Assembly: GCF_943736995.1 (NCBI RefSeq)
Contig: NZ_OX031157.1
Coordinates: 1,151,001 to 1,215,000, forward strand
Reading direction: 5' to 3'
From: Sporosarcina sp. Marseille-Q4943
Lineage (GTDB): Bacteria > Bacillota > Bacilli > Bacillales_A > Planococcaceae
Length of the DNA stretch: 64,000 bases
Shown here: piece after piece, positions 41,999 through 50,829 of the stretch
How the letters are laid out: each line of letters starts with the position of its first letter
Position numbering within the stretch: position 1 is the stretch's first letter
Notes under the pieces: generated by a model
The model's input: only the letters and a program-made list of their open reading frames with translations
Databases searched by the model: none
Told to the model about the DNA's origin: nothing
Program-made: the position numbers and the translations under genes

Positions 41999-43651
41999 AT
42001 GAAGAATCGTTTCAGAAAGAAAGCAGCAGGCATCTCAATCGCTGCTGTTGTAGCATTTTCCGTATTAGGTTTTGGCTACAATAGCATCACGGAGGCAAAG
42101 AACAAGAAGAATGAACCTACCAACGTCATTATGATGGTGATGGATGGAACGAGTGCAGGTGCTACCTCTCTCGCCAGATGGTACAAAGGCGAGGACCTGG
42201 CAATGGATGAAATCGTAGTCGGAGGTGTGCGGACGCATTCAGCTGAATCAGCGATCACCGATTCTGCGCCCGCTGCAACGGCTTTGGCGACGGGATATAA
42301 GAGCAATGATAAGGTTGTTGGACTTCTTCCGGCGCTCGTCAATTCACCAGGAGTTGAATCGGTTGATCCCGAGGATGCCTACAAGCCAGTTGCGAACGTA
42401 TTGGAAGGTGCAAAGCTGTTAGGTAAGTCGACAGGAATTATCTCTACATCTGAAATTCAACATGCGACACCTGCAGGCTTCTCTTCCCACGTAACACACC
42501 GCAGCAACTACCAGGATATCGCTGAGCAACAAGTGTACCAGGAAATTGATGTTGTTCTTGGGGGAGGAAAAGAATCCCTATTACCTGGTGAAGGAAGAAA
42601 TTCCCGCGTCGACGGTGAAGATTTAACTAAAGTACTCGATGAGAAGGGATATGACTTTGTCGAAACACGTGATGAGCTGTTGCAATCGAATTCAGATAAA
42701 ATTTGGGGCTCCTTTGCTCCTTCGGCTCTCGCCTACGACTTTGACCGACAAGCGACGAGCAATCAAGAACCAACGCTTGCCGAAATGACGAAGAAAGCGA
42801 TCGATACCCTCTCCCAAGATGAAGATGGCTTCTTCCTATTCGTCGAAGGAAGTAAAGTCGATTGGGCGGCGCATGCAAACGACCCGATCGGCATCATCAG
42901 TGATGTATTGGCATTCGATGATGCGGTAAAGGAAGCATTGGAATTTGCGAAAAAAGACGGAAATACGATGGTCATCGCAGTGAGCGACCACGGAAACAGC
43001 GGGATTACTATGGGGAATGTCAACACGAATGGCAACTACCCTGAAATTCCAGTTTCTGCGTATATCGATCCTTTGAAGAAAGCGACGATGACGGCTGAAG
43101 GTGCTTTGAAGCAATTAAACGACGATCGTTCCAATCTGAAAGAAGTCGCTGAATTATATGGCTTGGACAACCTGACAGAAACAGAAATCGAGGCGTTGAA
43201 AGCTTCGAAAACGTTGCAGGCGGATATGACGAAAATGCTTGCTGAACGCGCTAACATCGGGTTCTCGACAGGTGGCCATACCGGGGAAGATGTCTTCCTA
43301 TACGCCTTCGGTCCATCAAAACCGTACGGATTGATTGATAACACAGACATTGCAAAATCAATGGCGGCCTTCCTAGGATTCGATCTGAATGGTACAACGG
43401 ACAAGCTCTTTGTCAACGCACGCGAGTCATTTGAGAAAAAGGGCTATCAGACGCGTATTGATGTGACAGACGAGAACAACCCAGTATTCATTGCAGAGAA
43501 GCAAAATAGCAGGATCGAACTGCCTGTGAATAAAAACATCGCCCATGTAACGCAAAACAAAAAGTCATTCACTAAGACTCTTGACGGTGTAACCGTTTAT
43601 AACGGCAAAGATTTCTATGTATCGGAAGCCGCATTAAACATGTCGAAATAA
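41999..43651 (+). CDS. Secreted alkaline phosphatase
   Basis: 550 residues. N-terminal signal peptide (RFRKKAAGISIAAVVAFSVLGFGYN). Metal site VIMMVMDGTSAGA, catalytic Ser about 89 in ITDSAPAATALATG, FVEGSKVDWAAHANDP and VSDHGNSG, and a late STGGHTGEDV carrying the last His ligand. Two Zn and one Mg would be bound. It releases phosphate from monoesters outside the cell. GAGGGGG before ATG and a Pho box upstream fit phosphate-starvation control. The fold is PhoA type, but the protein is about 90 residues longer than B. subtilis PhoA/PhoB. Confidence 0.93.
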   Translation: MKNRFRKKAAGISIAAVVAFSVLGFGYNSITEAKNKKNEPTNVIMMVMDGTSAGATSLARWYKGEDLAMDEIVVGGVRTHSAESAITDSAPAATALATGYKSNDKVVGLLPALVNSPGVESVDPEDAYKPVANVLEGAKLLGKSTGIISTSEIQHATPAGFSSHVTHRSNYQDIAEQQVYQEIDVVLGGGKESLLPGEGRNSRVDGEDLTKVLDEKGYDFVETRDELLQSNSDKIWGSFAPSALAYDFDRQATSNQEPTLAEMTKKAIDTLSQDEDGFFLFVEGSKVDWAAHANDPIGIISDVLAFDDAVKEALEFAKKDGNTMVIAVSDHGNSGITMGNVNTNGNYPEIPVSAYIDPLKKATMTAEGALKQLNDDRSNLKEVAELYGLDNLTETEIEALKASKTLQADMTKMLAERANIGFSTGGHTGEDVFLYAFGPSKPYGLIDNTDIAKSMAAFLGFDLNGTTDKLFVNARESFEKKGYQTRIDVTDENNPVFIAEKQNSRIELPVNKNIAHVTQNKKSFTKTLDGVTVYNGKDFYVSEAALNMSK

Positions 43652-43671
43652 CGTAAATGTAGAAATAAACA

Positions 43672-43712
43672 GTAGTCAGCCAACGAAATTTTATGTTGGC
43701 TGACTTTTACTT
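43672..43712 (+). terminator. Terminator of the phosphatase gene
   Basis: GTCAGCCAAC / GTTGGCTGAC, 10-base loop, then TTTTACTTTTT. Confidence 0.9.
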
Positions 43713-43740
43713 TTTAGAATATGCATGAGTGAATTGTGCC

Positions 43741-43887
43741 GGTGCCTGTGCACCACACACTTATGACTATTTAGGATGATGGTTATTTATACATTAATTG
43801 TTTGAACAAAAGGCTTGCCTATAACATTCACACATTGAATCTATGCAATTGTAGTGTATGGACTGAATAGTTCGGTGCACAGGCACC
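43741..43887 (+). repeat. Palindromic element, copy B (147 bp)
   Basis: Ends GGTGCCTGTGCACC / GGTGCACAGGCACC, preceded by GAATTGTGCC. Right arm ATGCAATTGTAGTGTAT. It lies 34 bases from the 3' end of the ABC ATPase gene. Confidence 0.9.
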
Positions 43888-43921
43888 TCAATCTTGTGTC
43901 TATGTCGGCATCCATCGCGAG

Positions 43922-44650
43922 TTACAGTACTTTACTTAAAAATGACTTTGTTCGGCTTTCTTGTGGATTTCCAAACAATTCTTCGGGTACATTCTCTTCT
44001 ACGATGTAGCCCCCATCCATAAAAATAACACGGTCCCCAACTTCACGCGCAAAACCCATTTCGTGCGTCACAACGATCATTGTCATTCCTTCCAACGCAA
44101 GTTGTTTCATTACAGATAGCACTTCCCCTACAACTTCGGGATCGAGTGCAGAAGTAGGTTCATCGAAAAGCATAATTTTAGGGTTCATTGCTAACGCCCG
44201 AGCAATTGCCACGCGCTGCTTTTGTCCGCCTGAAAGTTCGCTTGGCGACGCATGCGCTTTATCGGACAATCCGACTTTTGACAGCAACTCAAGGGCTTGC
44301 TTTTCAATAGACTGCTTATCACCTTTTCGTAGTTTTAAAGGTGCGTGCATAATATTTTGAAGAACGGTCATATGTGGAAATAAATTGAACTGTTGAAAAA
44401 CCATCCCGACATTCTCTCTTACTTTATTAATATCAAGCTTCGGATCTGTTATATCTTTTCCGTCAATGATTACATGACCGCCCGTAATTCCTTCCAAGCG
44501 GTTTAAGCATCTAAGAAACGTACTCTTACCTGAACCAGATGGTCCGATTACACATACAACTTCCTGTTCCTTAATTTCAACATTTATATCTTTTAGTACT
44601 TCAAGTTCCCCAAAAGACTTCTTTAAATTTCGCACTTGAATCAATGTCAT
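43922..44650 (-). CDS. Polar amino acid ABC transporter ATP-binding protein
   Basis: 242 residues of GlnQ type: Walker [10 protein letters not shown] (about 36-44), signature [10 protein letters not shown], Walker [16 protein letters not shown]-loop VTHEMGFA. It powers uptake through the permease whose gene it overlaps by 4 bases (ATGA). Last in a three-gene operon. Confidence 0.92.
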   Translation of the reverse strand: MTLIQVRNLKKSFGELEVLKDINVEIKEQEVVCVIGPSGSGKSTFLRCLNRLEGITGGHVIIDGKDITDPKLDINKVRENVGMVFQQFNLFPHMTVLQNIMHAPLKLRKGDKQSIEKQALELLSKVGLSDKAHASPSELSGGQKQRVAIARALAMNPKIMLFDEPTSALDPEVVGEVLSVMKQLALEGMTMIVVTHEMGFAREVGDRVIFMDGGYIVEENVPEELFGNPQESRTKSFLSKVL

Positions 44651-45291
44651 TTAATTTTGTACCTCCTTTCAATAAAGCTGGAAAGCAACGACATTAGGTA
44701 GATGATTACAAAATAAATGATGCCAACTGTCAACCATACTTCAAATGGTTTGAACGTTGTACTCGCATGAACCTTTCCTCTTTGAACAATATCAGCAATC
44801 CCGATAATGGATAAGAGGGAGGTATCCTTGAAACTAATAATGGATTGATTAGTGATAGTCGGCAACATCGTTCTAAACGCTTGTGGCAACACAATGGTTT
44901 GCATCGTTTGCACTTTAGTAAGACCGAGGGATCTCGCAGCTTCAGTTTGCCCTTTGTCAATCGACAGAATTCCTGCACGGATTATTTCAGAAAAATAGGC
45001 CCCTGCATTAATTGAAACAGTTAAGATCCCAGCAACTGTCCGGTCTAATGAAACGAACTCCAGTCCATTCAATCCAAAATAAATGAAGAATAGTTGAACA
45101 ATAAATGGAGTTCCTCGAATAATATCCACAAATACTTTTGCAATCCAATTAAGCGGTTTTATAGTTGTTAACCGCATGAGTGCAGTTACTAATCCAATTA
45201 AAAAACCAAAAATAATTGAAAAGAAAAAGATATAGAGTGTCACTTTCATTCCTAGTATTAGATAGGGAAATGCGGCAATTATTGTTTCCAT
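44647..45291 (-). CDS. Polar amino acid ABC transporter permease
   Basis: 214 residues, about five membrane segments, HisM/GlnP family: [19 protein letters not shown], the EAA loop [24 protein letters not shown]. It forms the channel of the amino acid importer. A terminator-like hairpin separates it from the binding-protein gene upstream. Confidence 0.9.
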   Translation of the reverse strand: METIIAAFPYLILGMKVTLYIFFFSIIFGFLIGLVTALMRLTTIKPLNWIAKVFVDIIRGTPFIVQLFFIYFGLNGLEFVSLDRTVAGILTVSINAGAYFSEIIRAGILSIDKGQTEAARSLGLTKVQTMQTIVLPQAFRTMLPTITNQSIISFKDTSLLSIIGIADIVQRGKVHASTTFKPFEVWLTVGIIYFVIIYLMSLLSSFIERRYKIK

Positions 45292-45397
45292 CTACTCATC
45301 TCCTTTTGAGAACACTCCGAATCACCTACTGCTTTAGCGACAGCAGAGGCGTGATTGTAAAGGACCTATCGTGAATTTTATCTTTCCGAGTCTATAA

Positions 45398-45433
45398 AAA
45401 AATATAGCGCGGAAAACACGCTATATTTTTACG
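45398..45433 (-). terminator. Intra-operon terminator
   Basis: On the minus strand ATATAGCG / CGCTATAT followed by seven T residues, directly behind the binding-protein stop. It should let most transcripts end after that gene. Confidence 0.82.
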
Positions 45434-45440
45434 TTTCTAT

Positions 45441-46205
45441 TTATTCACCAAGGTATTTAGCCAAAATCTCATCGTACTCCCCGCTATCACGAAGTTCTTG
45501 TAATCCATCATTAATTTTCTTTAGAACATCACTGTTCTTTCCTTTAAGAACTGCAATTCCATATTGGTCTCCGTTTAAACGTTCCCCTACAATTTTTAAA
45601 TTGAGACTGTTTTGCGAGATTGCATATGCAATGACAGGGTAGTCTTCAATAAGCGCATCAGCATTTCCATTTTGAACTTCCTGGAACATTGCCGGGCTGT
45701 CATCAAACTGAACAACTTGGTAGCCATATTCACTTTCATGTTCTTGAGCAAAACTTGCACCAGTTGTACCATTTTTAACTGCAATCACTTTGCCTGATAA
45801 ATCCTCAAGTGAATTAATATCTGTCGTTTTACTATTAATGACTAATGACAAACCTGCATCAAAGTACGGATCCGAAAAATCAACAACCTCTCTCCGCTTG
45901 TCAGTTATACTCATACCCGCGATTGCAATATCAAGTTGGTCTGCTTGCATCGCTGGGATAATTCCACCAAAATCCATTGCGTCAAACTCTATTTCAAATC
46001 CTTGGTTCTTTGCAATCGCTGAAATAATATCGATATCAATTCCCGTAAGTTTGCCATCCACTTCAAATTCAAAAGGCGGATACGTATTGTCGATTCCGAC
46101 TCTATATTTTGTTCCTCCCTCTGAACCAGTACTCTTATTGGAGCCACATGCTGCAACCACAAGCATAAAGGACAACAATAAAACGAAAGCACCAAATTTC
46201 TTCAT
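45441..46205 (-). CDS. Amino acid ABC transporter substrate-binding lipoprotein
   Basis: 254 residues; lipobox VAAC after a hydrophobic signal, so anchored outside the membrane. Family 3 solute-binding pattern YRVGIDNTYPPFEFEVDGKLTGIDIDI, DFSDPYFDAGL. GGGGG before ATG. It delivers a polar amino acid, probably Gln, Glu, His or Arg class; the ligand is not certain. First gene of the operon, with more transcript expected than from the two downstream genes. Confidence 0.9.
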   Translation of the reverse strand: MKKFGAFVLLLSFMLVVAACGSNKSTGSEGGTKYRVGIDNTYPPFEFEVDGKLTGIDIDIISAIAKNQGFEIEFDAMDFGGIIPAMQADQLDIAIAGMSITDKRREVVDFSDPYFDAGLSLVINSKTTDINSLEDLSGKVIAVKNGTTGASFAQEHESEYGYQVVQFDDSPAMFQEVQNGNADALIEDYPVIAYAISQNSLNLKIVGERLNGDQYGIAVLKGKNSDVLKKINDGLQELRDSGEYDEILAKYLGE

Positions 46206-46378
46206 AGTTCATTTCCCCCTTTTTTCATTTCACAATAAATATATCATAACGACCATCAGATTGTTAGCTGTATTTCAAAAATTCTATCTAATTGTTTCTG
46301 TTCTAAAGTTTACAAGATATTTTTGCCAACGAAATAGAATTGTCCATAATTCGGCACCTTTGATTGAACTTTTCAAAC

Positions 46379-46525
46379 GGTGCCTGTGCACGGCACATTT
46401 ATGACAATTCAACAAATTGAATTTATATTCAAATGTAAAAAAGTGAAACACTGACGTGTTCCACTTTCCAATATCTCTATATGCAATTGTAGTGAATAAA
46501 CTGAATAGTATGATGCACAGGCACC
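46379..46525 (+). repeat. Palindromic element, copy C (147 bp)
   Basis: Ends GGTGCCTGTGCA / TGCACAGGCACC, with the next pairs lost. Interior contains an AAAGTG..AACAC / GTGTT..CACTTT hairpin. It ends on the base before the stop codon of rtcB (46526). A degenerate right-end-like GAATTGT..GGCACC lies just left at about 46339-46358. Confidence 0.88.
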
Positions 46526-47734
46526 TCAATCTTTATACGGATCGAATTCGTTCGCACCTGCCATGCAGACGCCTACCGGTTTCAATGTATGGAGGACGTC
46601 GATCGTGTCCTTGTGGGCTTCGAGAACGTCCCGCAATTTACGGTAGACGAATGGACTTTCATCCGGTCCGCCGCCGCGCAGCTCGACGCCGAATTTTTGG
46701 ATGGCTTGATCCATCCGCTCTTGAGTAATTTTCCCGCCCCTACGCGTACGGGTTTTCCAATTCATCCGACCCGCCGCTTCGGTTCGGCTCATGATCCTGC
46801 CTGCCCCATGGACCGTACTATAAAACGCATTGGCATTCTCTTCATTATCCTTACCTTGGACAATGACGGAAATGTCACCCATGCTCCCGCCAATGAAGCC
46901 CATTTGCCCTGGAGCTGAAGGGGTTGCTCCTTTTCTGACGACGATATACTCCTTGCCGAAGTGGGTTTCTTTCCAAGCATAGTTATGGTGATTATGCACT
47001 TCAAATTCAGACGTTGCACCTAATATGGAAAGCACTTCATCCATCACGTAATTTCTGCCAGCATATGCGTATTTCCCGCTCAACGTCATCGCACGGTAAT
47101 AAAGGTTGCCCAATTCACTATCCAAATCAATTAACGTCGGCGCCTGCTCCATGCTTTCTCCCGGCGCTCGATCAGAAAACTCCCGCCCGTTTGCCAAATT
47201 CAAAAATCCGCTCGCTGTTTTATGGCCGAATCCTCTGCTGCCAAAGTGGTTGGCAACCCATACAGCACCGGTCTCTTTCTCAACTAACAAATCGACGAAA
47301 TGGTTCCCAGCCCCAACAGTTCCCAATTGGTCCTTCGCCAATTTCTTCAGGCGATCATGCTCCTGCTTGCCGATTTCCTCATATACAGCCCAATCCGGAT
47401 CATCGAATAATTCATGGTCCACCCGCTTCTTATTTTTCCGGCCGACGCCGAACGAAATGGATGACGCAATTTCATCCATGAGACGCGGCAGATCCTTTTG
47501 GATATCTGTCCACTTCAAATTAGTCCGGACCGCTTTATTTCCACAAGCGATGTCATATCCAACACCCGACGGAGAAATTTGGCCATCATACACGACGACG
47601 CCCCCGACCGGCTGGCTATATCCATAATGTCCATCGGCACATAACACGCCGCCCGCTACCTGCCCCGTCCGCAAACAATTTTTAAATTGACGCAACGTAT
47701 TATCATCGTGTACGCCGAAAATTTTCTTCTTCAT
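46526..47734 (-). CDS. rtcB: RNA-splicing ligase RtcB family protein
   Basis: 402 residues. Metal and GMP site residues: GVGYDIACGN (Asp about 61, Cys about 64), GTVGAGNHFVDL, NHFGSRGFGH, and the HGAGR motif with the His that carries GMP in RtcB. It would join RNA 2',3'-cyclic phosphate or 3'-phosphate ends to 5'-OH ends with GTP and Mn. It forms a pair with the unknown 208-residue gene upstream. Shorter than archetypal RtcB (about 480), which is common in bacterial paralogues. Confidence 0.88.
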   Translation of the reverse strand: MKKKIFGVHDDNTLRQFKNCLRTGQVAGGVLCADGHYGYSQPVGGVVVYDGQISPSGVGYDIACGNKAVRTNLKWTDIQKDLPRLMDEIASSISFGVGRKNKKRVDHELFDDPDWAVYEEIGKQEHDRLKKLAKDQLGTVGAGNHFVDLLVEKETGAVWVANHFGSRGFGHKTASGFLNLANGREFSDRAPGESMEQAPTLIDLDSELGNLYYRAMTLSGKYAYAGRNYVMDEVLSILGATSEFEVHNHHNYAWKETHFGKEYIVVRKGATPSAPGQMGFIGGSMGDISVIVQGKDNEENANAFYSTVHGAGRIMSRTEAAGRMNWKTRTRRGGKITQERMDQAIQKFGVELRGGGPDESPFVYRKLRDVLEAHKDTIDVLHTLKPVGVCMAGANEFDPYKD

Positions 47735-47766
47735 GAAAAGCGCTCGCCCTTTCTACTATTTTTATC

Positions 47767-48393
47767 TCATAGGTCATCCTCTTCCCAAGGGTCGATGTCC
47801 GCGTAGATTTTAAACCCGTTTTCCCAATGTGTCTGGATCCACTGGATCGCCTGCACCATCTCTTCACTATGAGCAGCGGCTTTCTCCTCCAGATTTTTCG
47901 CCTCTTGCAGTTTGCCTGCACACCATGAAGGATCCGGGAAACCTTCAAACCATTCCTTATCATCCTCTTCAAGTGGATCCGTATGGCACATCCCGTCATC
48001 GACCGGCAACATTTTCGGCCAATCAAGCCCGAGTCCGACATCCTCCATCAAGTCACGGAGTTCAAGGCCGAATGTGAAAGGAAACGTATACTCCGCCACG
48101 TCCTCTTCCTCATTTGGGAACCGAAGTCTGTACTCTTTTGAATTTTCCTGTTTGAATAGCTTTTGGAAGAGTGATTCCTTGCGTGTAGTGTCTATAATTG
48201 TAAAGTTTCTGATGGCCATTAATCTGACTTTATCCGCATATTGCTCGGTCGTGCGATTCGGGTATGTTTCAGCCATGATGGCTCTCCCTTTATCCAACTC
48301 CTGCTGTTCCGACGCTGTCAGTTTTGACCGCAATTCCTTTTTCCGAAGGTCTGGTACCTTGAATGCCAGCCGTCGAGATTCTTCTCTATCCAT
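47767..48393 (-). CDS. Unknown protein paired with rtcB
   Basis: 208 residues, GGGAGG before the ATG, 32 bases upstream of rtcB on the same strand. Very acidic, soluble, helical N-terminal half (EESRRLAFKVPDLRKKELRSKL) and a Trp- and Asp-rich C-terminal half (WFEGFPDPSWCAGKL, YADIDPWEEDDL). I do not recognise it. The operon with RtcB suggests a partner or sensor in RNA repair, which is inference. Confidence 0.65.
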   Translation of the reverse strand: MDREESRRLAFKVPDLRKKELRSKLTASEQQELDKGRAIMAETYPNRTTEQYADKVRLMAIRNFTIIDTTRKESLFQKLFKQENSKEYRLRFPNEEEDVAEYTFPFTFGLELRDLMEDVGLGLDWPKMLPVDDGMCHTDPLEEDDKEWFEGFPDPSWCAGKLQEAKNLEEKAAAHSEEMVQAIQWIQTHWENGFKIYADIDPWEEDDL

Positions 48394-48473
48394 TATGTAT
48401 GCCTCCCATTTTTCATTCTAGCTATAACTTCGACACAACGCGGGAAAGTCCTTTGTACGCGCCCTCAATAAGG

Positions 48474-48512
48474 AAAATCCCCTCGCCATTACTGCGCTGA
48501 GGGGAGTCAATG
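48474..48512 (-). terminator. Terminator of the deaminase gene
   Basis: CCCCTC / GAGGGG stem read on the minus strand, followed by ATTTTCC. Confidence 0.6.
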
Positions 48513-48514
48513 CT

Positions 48515-49765
48515 TCATTGTTTCAGAAAATCAATTTCAATCTCATTTTTCCGTGGTTCACGCTTAAACAAGTATTCTCCATTACGAATGGATGCAAGTA
48601 CTTCCGCGCGTTCACGGATCGCTTCATATGCATCATGTGCATCCAAAACGATAAAGTTCGCCGGCTTCCCTGCTTCAATCCCATACTCATCGTTCACTCT
48701 CATAACGTTTGCGCCGTTATAGGTGATTAAGTCGAACGCCTTATTAATTTCATCAATATGCGTGTAATGCGCTAAATGAATGCCGTTGTCCAAAATGTTC
48801 ATCATATTTCCATTCCCTAACGGGTACCAGTAATCCGCAATGGAGTCTTGGGCAAACGCTACGTTGTTTCCATTCGCTAATAACTCTTTCACTCGCGTTA
48901 ATCCGCGACGTTTTGGATAACTGTCGCCTCGGCCTTGTAAATGCGCGTTTTCAGTTGGGCAAGAGATGAAGTTGATTTTAGATTCTCGGAACAACCCTAA
49001 CATTTTATTCGCATAGCTGTTTTCAACAGAAGCAAAGCTCGTCGTATGACTCGCTGTTGTATATTCGCCATAGTCTTTTTCCATGACAAGCGCATTCAAC
49101 ACTTCTAAGAAACGACTATTCGGATCATCGTTTTCATCACAGTGAATATCGATCATCACGTCATATTTGATTGCCATATCAACAATCCGCTTTAACGACT
49201 CCACACCATGCTCATACGAAATTTCAAAGTGAGGGATGCCTCCTGCAACGTCAGCACCCATTTGAAGTGCCTTTTCCATTAGCTCTTCTGCGCCTTTATA
49301 ACGGAAGAATCCTTCCTGAGGAAATGCAACAAGTTGTAATGTCACAATATCTTTTAGTTCCTCACGAAGTTTCAATAAAGCTTTCATCCCTGTCAAGTTA
49401 GGGTCCGTAATATCGACATGGGTACGAATAAATTGAACCCCTTTGCTCACTTCTTTTTGAATCCCTTTAATCGCACGTTCACGAACAAGTTCTTCCGTCA
49501 ATGATTTTTTATTATCACTCCAACGCTGAATCCCTTCAAATAATGTACCTGACACATTGGCATTCCCTTCACCGAGTCCTGAAAAGATATAATCCAAGTG
49601 CAAATGTGGATCCACATAAGGCGGCAACACTAAACGGCCTTCCAAATCAATCACTTCATCCGCGTTACCTAACTCATTACCGATCGCTTTAAAATGATTG
49701 TTCTCTATTAATATCTCATGAGATTCTGGGTCTCCATATATAGTCGCGTTAATAAACTTTTTCAT
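48515..49765 (-). CDS. Cytosine deaminase-like amidohydrolase
   Basis: 416 residues of the metal-dependent amidohydrolase superfamily, closest in layout to E. coli CodA: DPHLHLDY (HxH ligands, about 53-60), IDIHCDENDD, ASHTTSFA (His ligand) and FAQDSIADYWYPLG (Asp ligand and active site). It would deaminate cytosine or a related heterocycle such as a creatinine- or triazine-type ring. No codB transporter adjoins. Monocistronic. Confidence 0.82.
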   Translation of the reverse strand: MKKFINATIYGDPESHEILIENNHFKAIGNELGNADEVIDLEGRLVLPPYVDPHLHLDYIFSGLGEGNANVSGTLFEGIQRWSDNKKSLTEELVRERAIKGIQKEVSKGVQFIRTHVDITDPNLTGMKALLKLREELKDIVTLQLVAFPQEGFFRYKGAEELMEKALQMGADVAGGIPHFEISYEHGVESLKRIVDMAIKYDVMIDIHCDENDDPNSRFLEVLNALVMEKDYGEYTTASHTTSFASVENSYANKMLGLFRESKINFISCPTENAHLQGRGDSYPKRRGLTRVKELLANGNNVAFAQDSIADYWYPLGNGNMMNILDNGIHLAHYTHIDEINKAFDLITYNGANVMRVNDEYGIEAGKPANFIVLDAHDAYEAIRERAEVLASIRNGEYLFKREPRKNEIEIDFLKQ

Positions 49766-49860
49766 ATATCACCGCTCCTTTACATTATTATATATAGTTT
49801 ATCAGATTATATTATTATTTTAAAACAAAGCAAAAGTTGGGGACATGTCAGAATTGTGTC

Positions 49861-50007
49861 GGTGCCTGTGCAGCACACATTTATGACTATTCATTTCAAT
49901 GTTTCTTTATGCAATAAAAAATCGATAAAACAGCGGACGAACAACATTCATGCATTTCAATTATACAATTGTAGTGTATAATCTGAATTGTGCGCTGCAC
50001 AGGCACC
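49861..50007 (+). repeat. Palindromic element, copy D (147 bp)
   Basis: Ends GGTGCCTGTGCAGC / GCTGCACAGGCACC: the two innermost pairs differ from copies A and B on both arms together. The right internal hairpin is TATAC (49962-49966) / GTATA (49976-49980). It ends 10 bases before the yqhG stop codon. Confidence 0.92.
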
Positions 50008-50017
50008 GCTTCAAGAA

Positions 50018-50818
50018 TCATTTAGTTTTCAAGTAGAACAGCCCGCCGTTGATGATGTCGATTTTTATTTTTGTTTCGTATTGTTCTTCGATTGCATTCT
50101 TCTCGATTCGGTAGCATTCGGGACGGTCGGCTTCTTCGATTTCCCTGTAGAAGTACTCGAGCACGAGAAGGTCTTTGCGGCGTCTTTCCTTTGCTTCTTC
50201 CGCCCATGTATGGTCATCTTTCTGGATAAGGTTCTCGATCACCGAGTCCAACCGTTCCAAGGCGCGCAGCGGTGTAATGATATACGGCAAGTGAAACGTG
50301 TTCGGCGATATCGTACTCCCTAAGTCCAGCCCGCTGATCGATTCCTGAAAGCCGTTGATGATCATTCCTGTCATCAAATTAATGCCTAATGAATAAAGGA
50401 TTTCCTGCGTTCGATCGCTGGAATACGTAATTTTATAATTCACCCCTACCCACGGCGTCAAAATCGTCTGTCCACCTGACTCATCCCCCGCCCTTTCGTA
50501 CATTTGCGCGAACGAGCCGAGCTCTTTCGTCACCCGGAACAATTGATTGAGCCGGGGTGAGCCGTAGTGCACGACTTCTCCGGCAATACTTTCGGCGAGC
50601 CTGTTTTTATCGGTGATCAACGTCAGTTGTGCAGGATTCGGCTCATCTCCCGTGCTCTCTAAGTACTTCCAATAAAACGGGCGGTTCATTATTTTTTTAT
50701 CCATGTCAATCGTTAATTGAACGGTAATGAAGTGCTCATTTTCACGCAAAATCGTACAATTGTTTTCAACAAAGAACTGCCGTACGTATTGATGAATCTG
50801 CTGCGGGTACATATGCAT
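50018..50818 (-). CDS. yqhG: YqhG family protein
   Basis: 266 residues. QLTIDMDKKIMNRPFYWKYLESTGDEPNP and the general length match the YqhG family of Bacillus, whose function is not established. Soluble, acidic C-terminal half. It lies 11 bases after the YqhH-like helicase, the same pairing as in B. subtilis, where they adjoin the glycine cleavage genes; those are absent here. Confidence 0.85.
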   Translation of the reverse strand: MHMYPQQIHQYVRQFFVENNCTILRENEHFITVQLTIDMDKKIMNRPFYWKYLESTGDEPNPAQLTLITDKNRLAESIAGEVVHYGSPRLNQLFRVTKELGSFAQMYERAGDESGGQTILTPWVGVNYKITYSSDRTQEILYSLGINLMTGMIINGFQESISGLDLGSTISPNTFHLPYIITPLRALERLDSVIENLIQKDDHTWAEEAKERRRKDLLVLEYFYREIEEADRPECYRIEKNAIEEQYETKIKIDIINGGLFYLKTK

Positions 50819-50829
50819 CCTCCTTGCTT

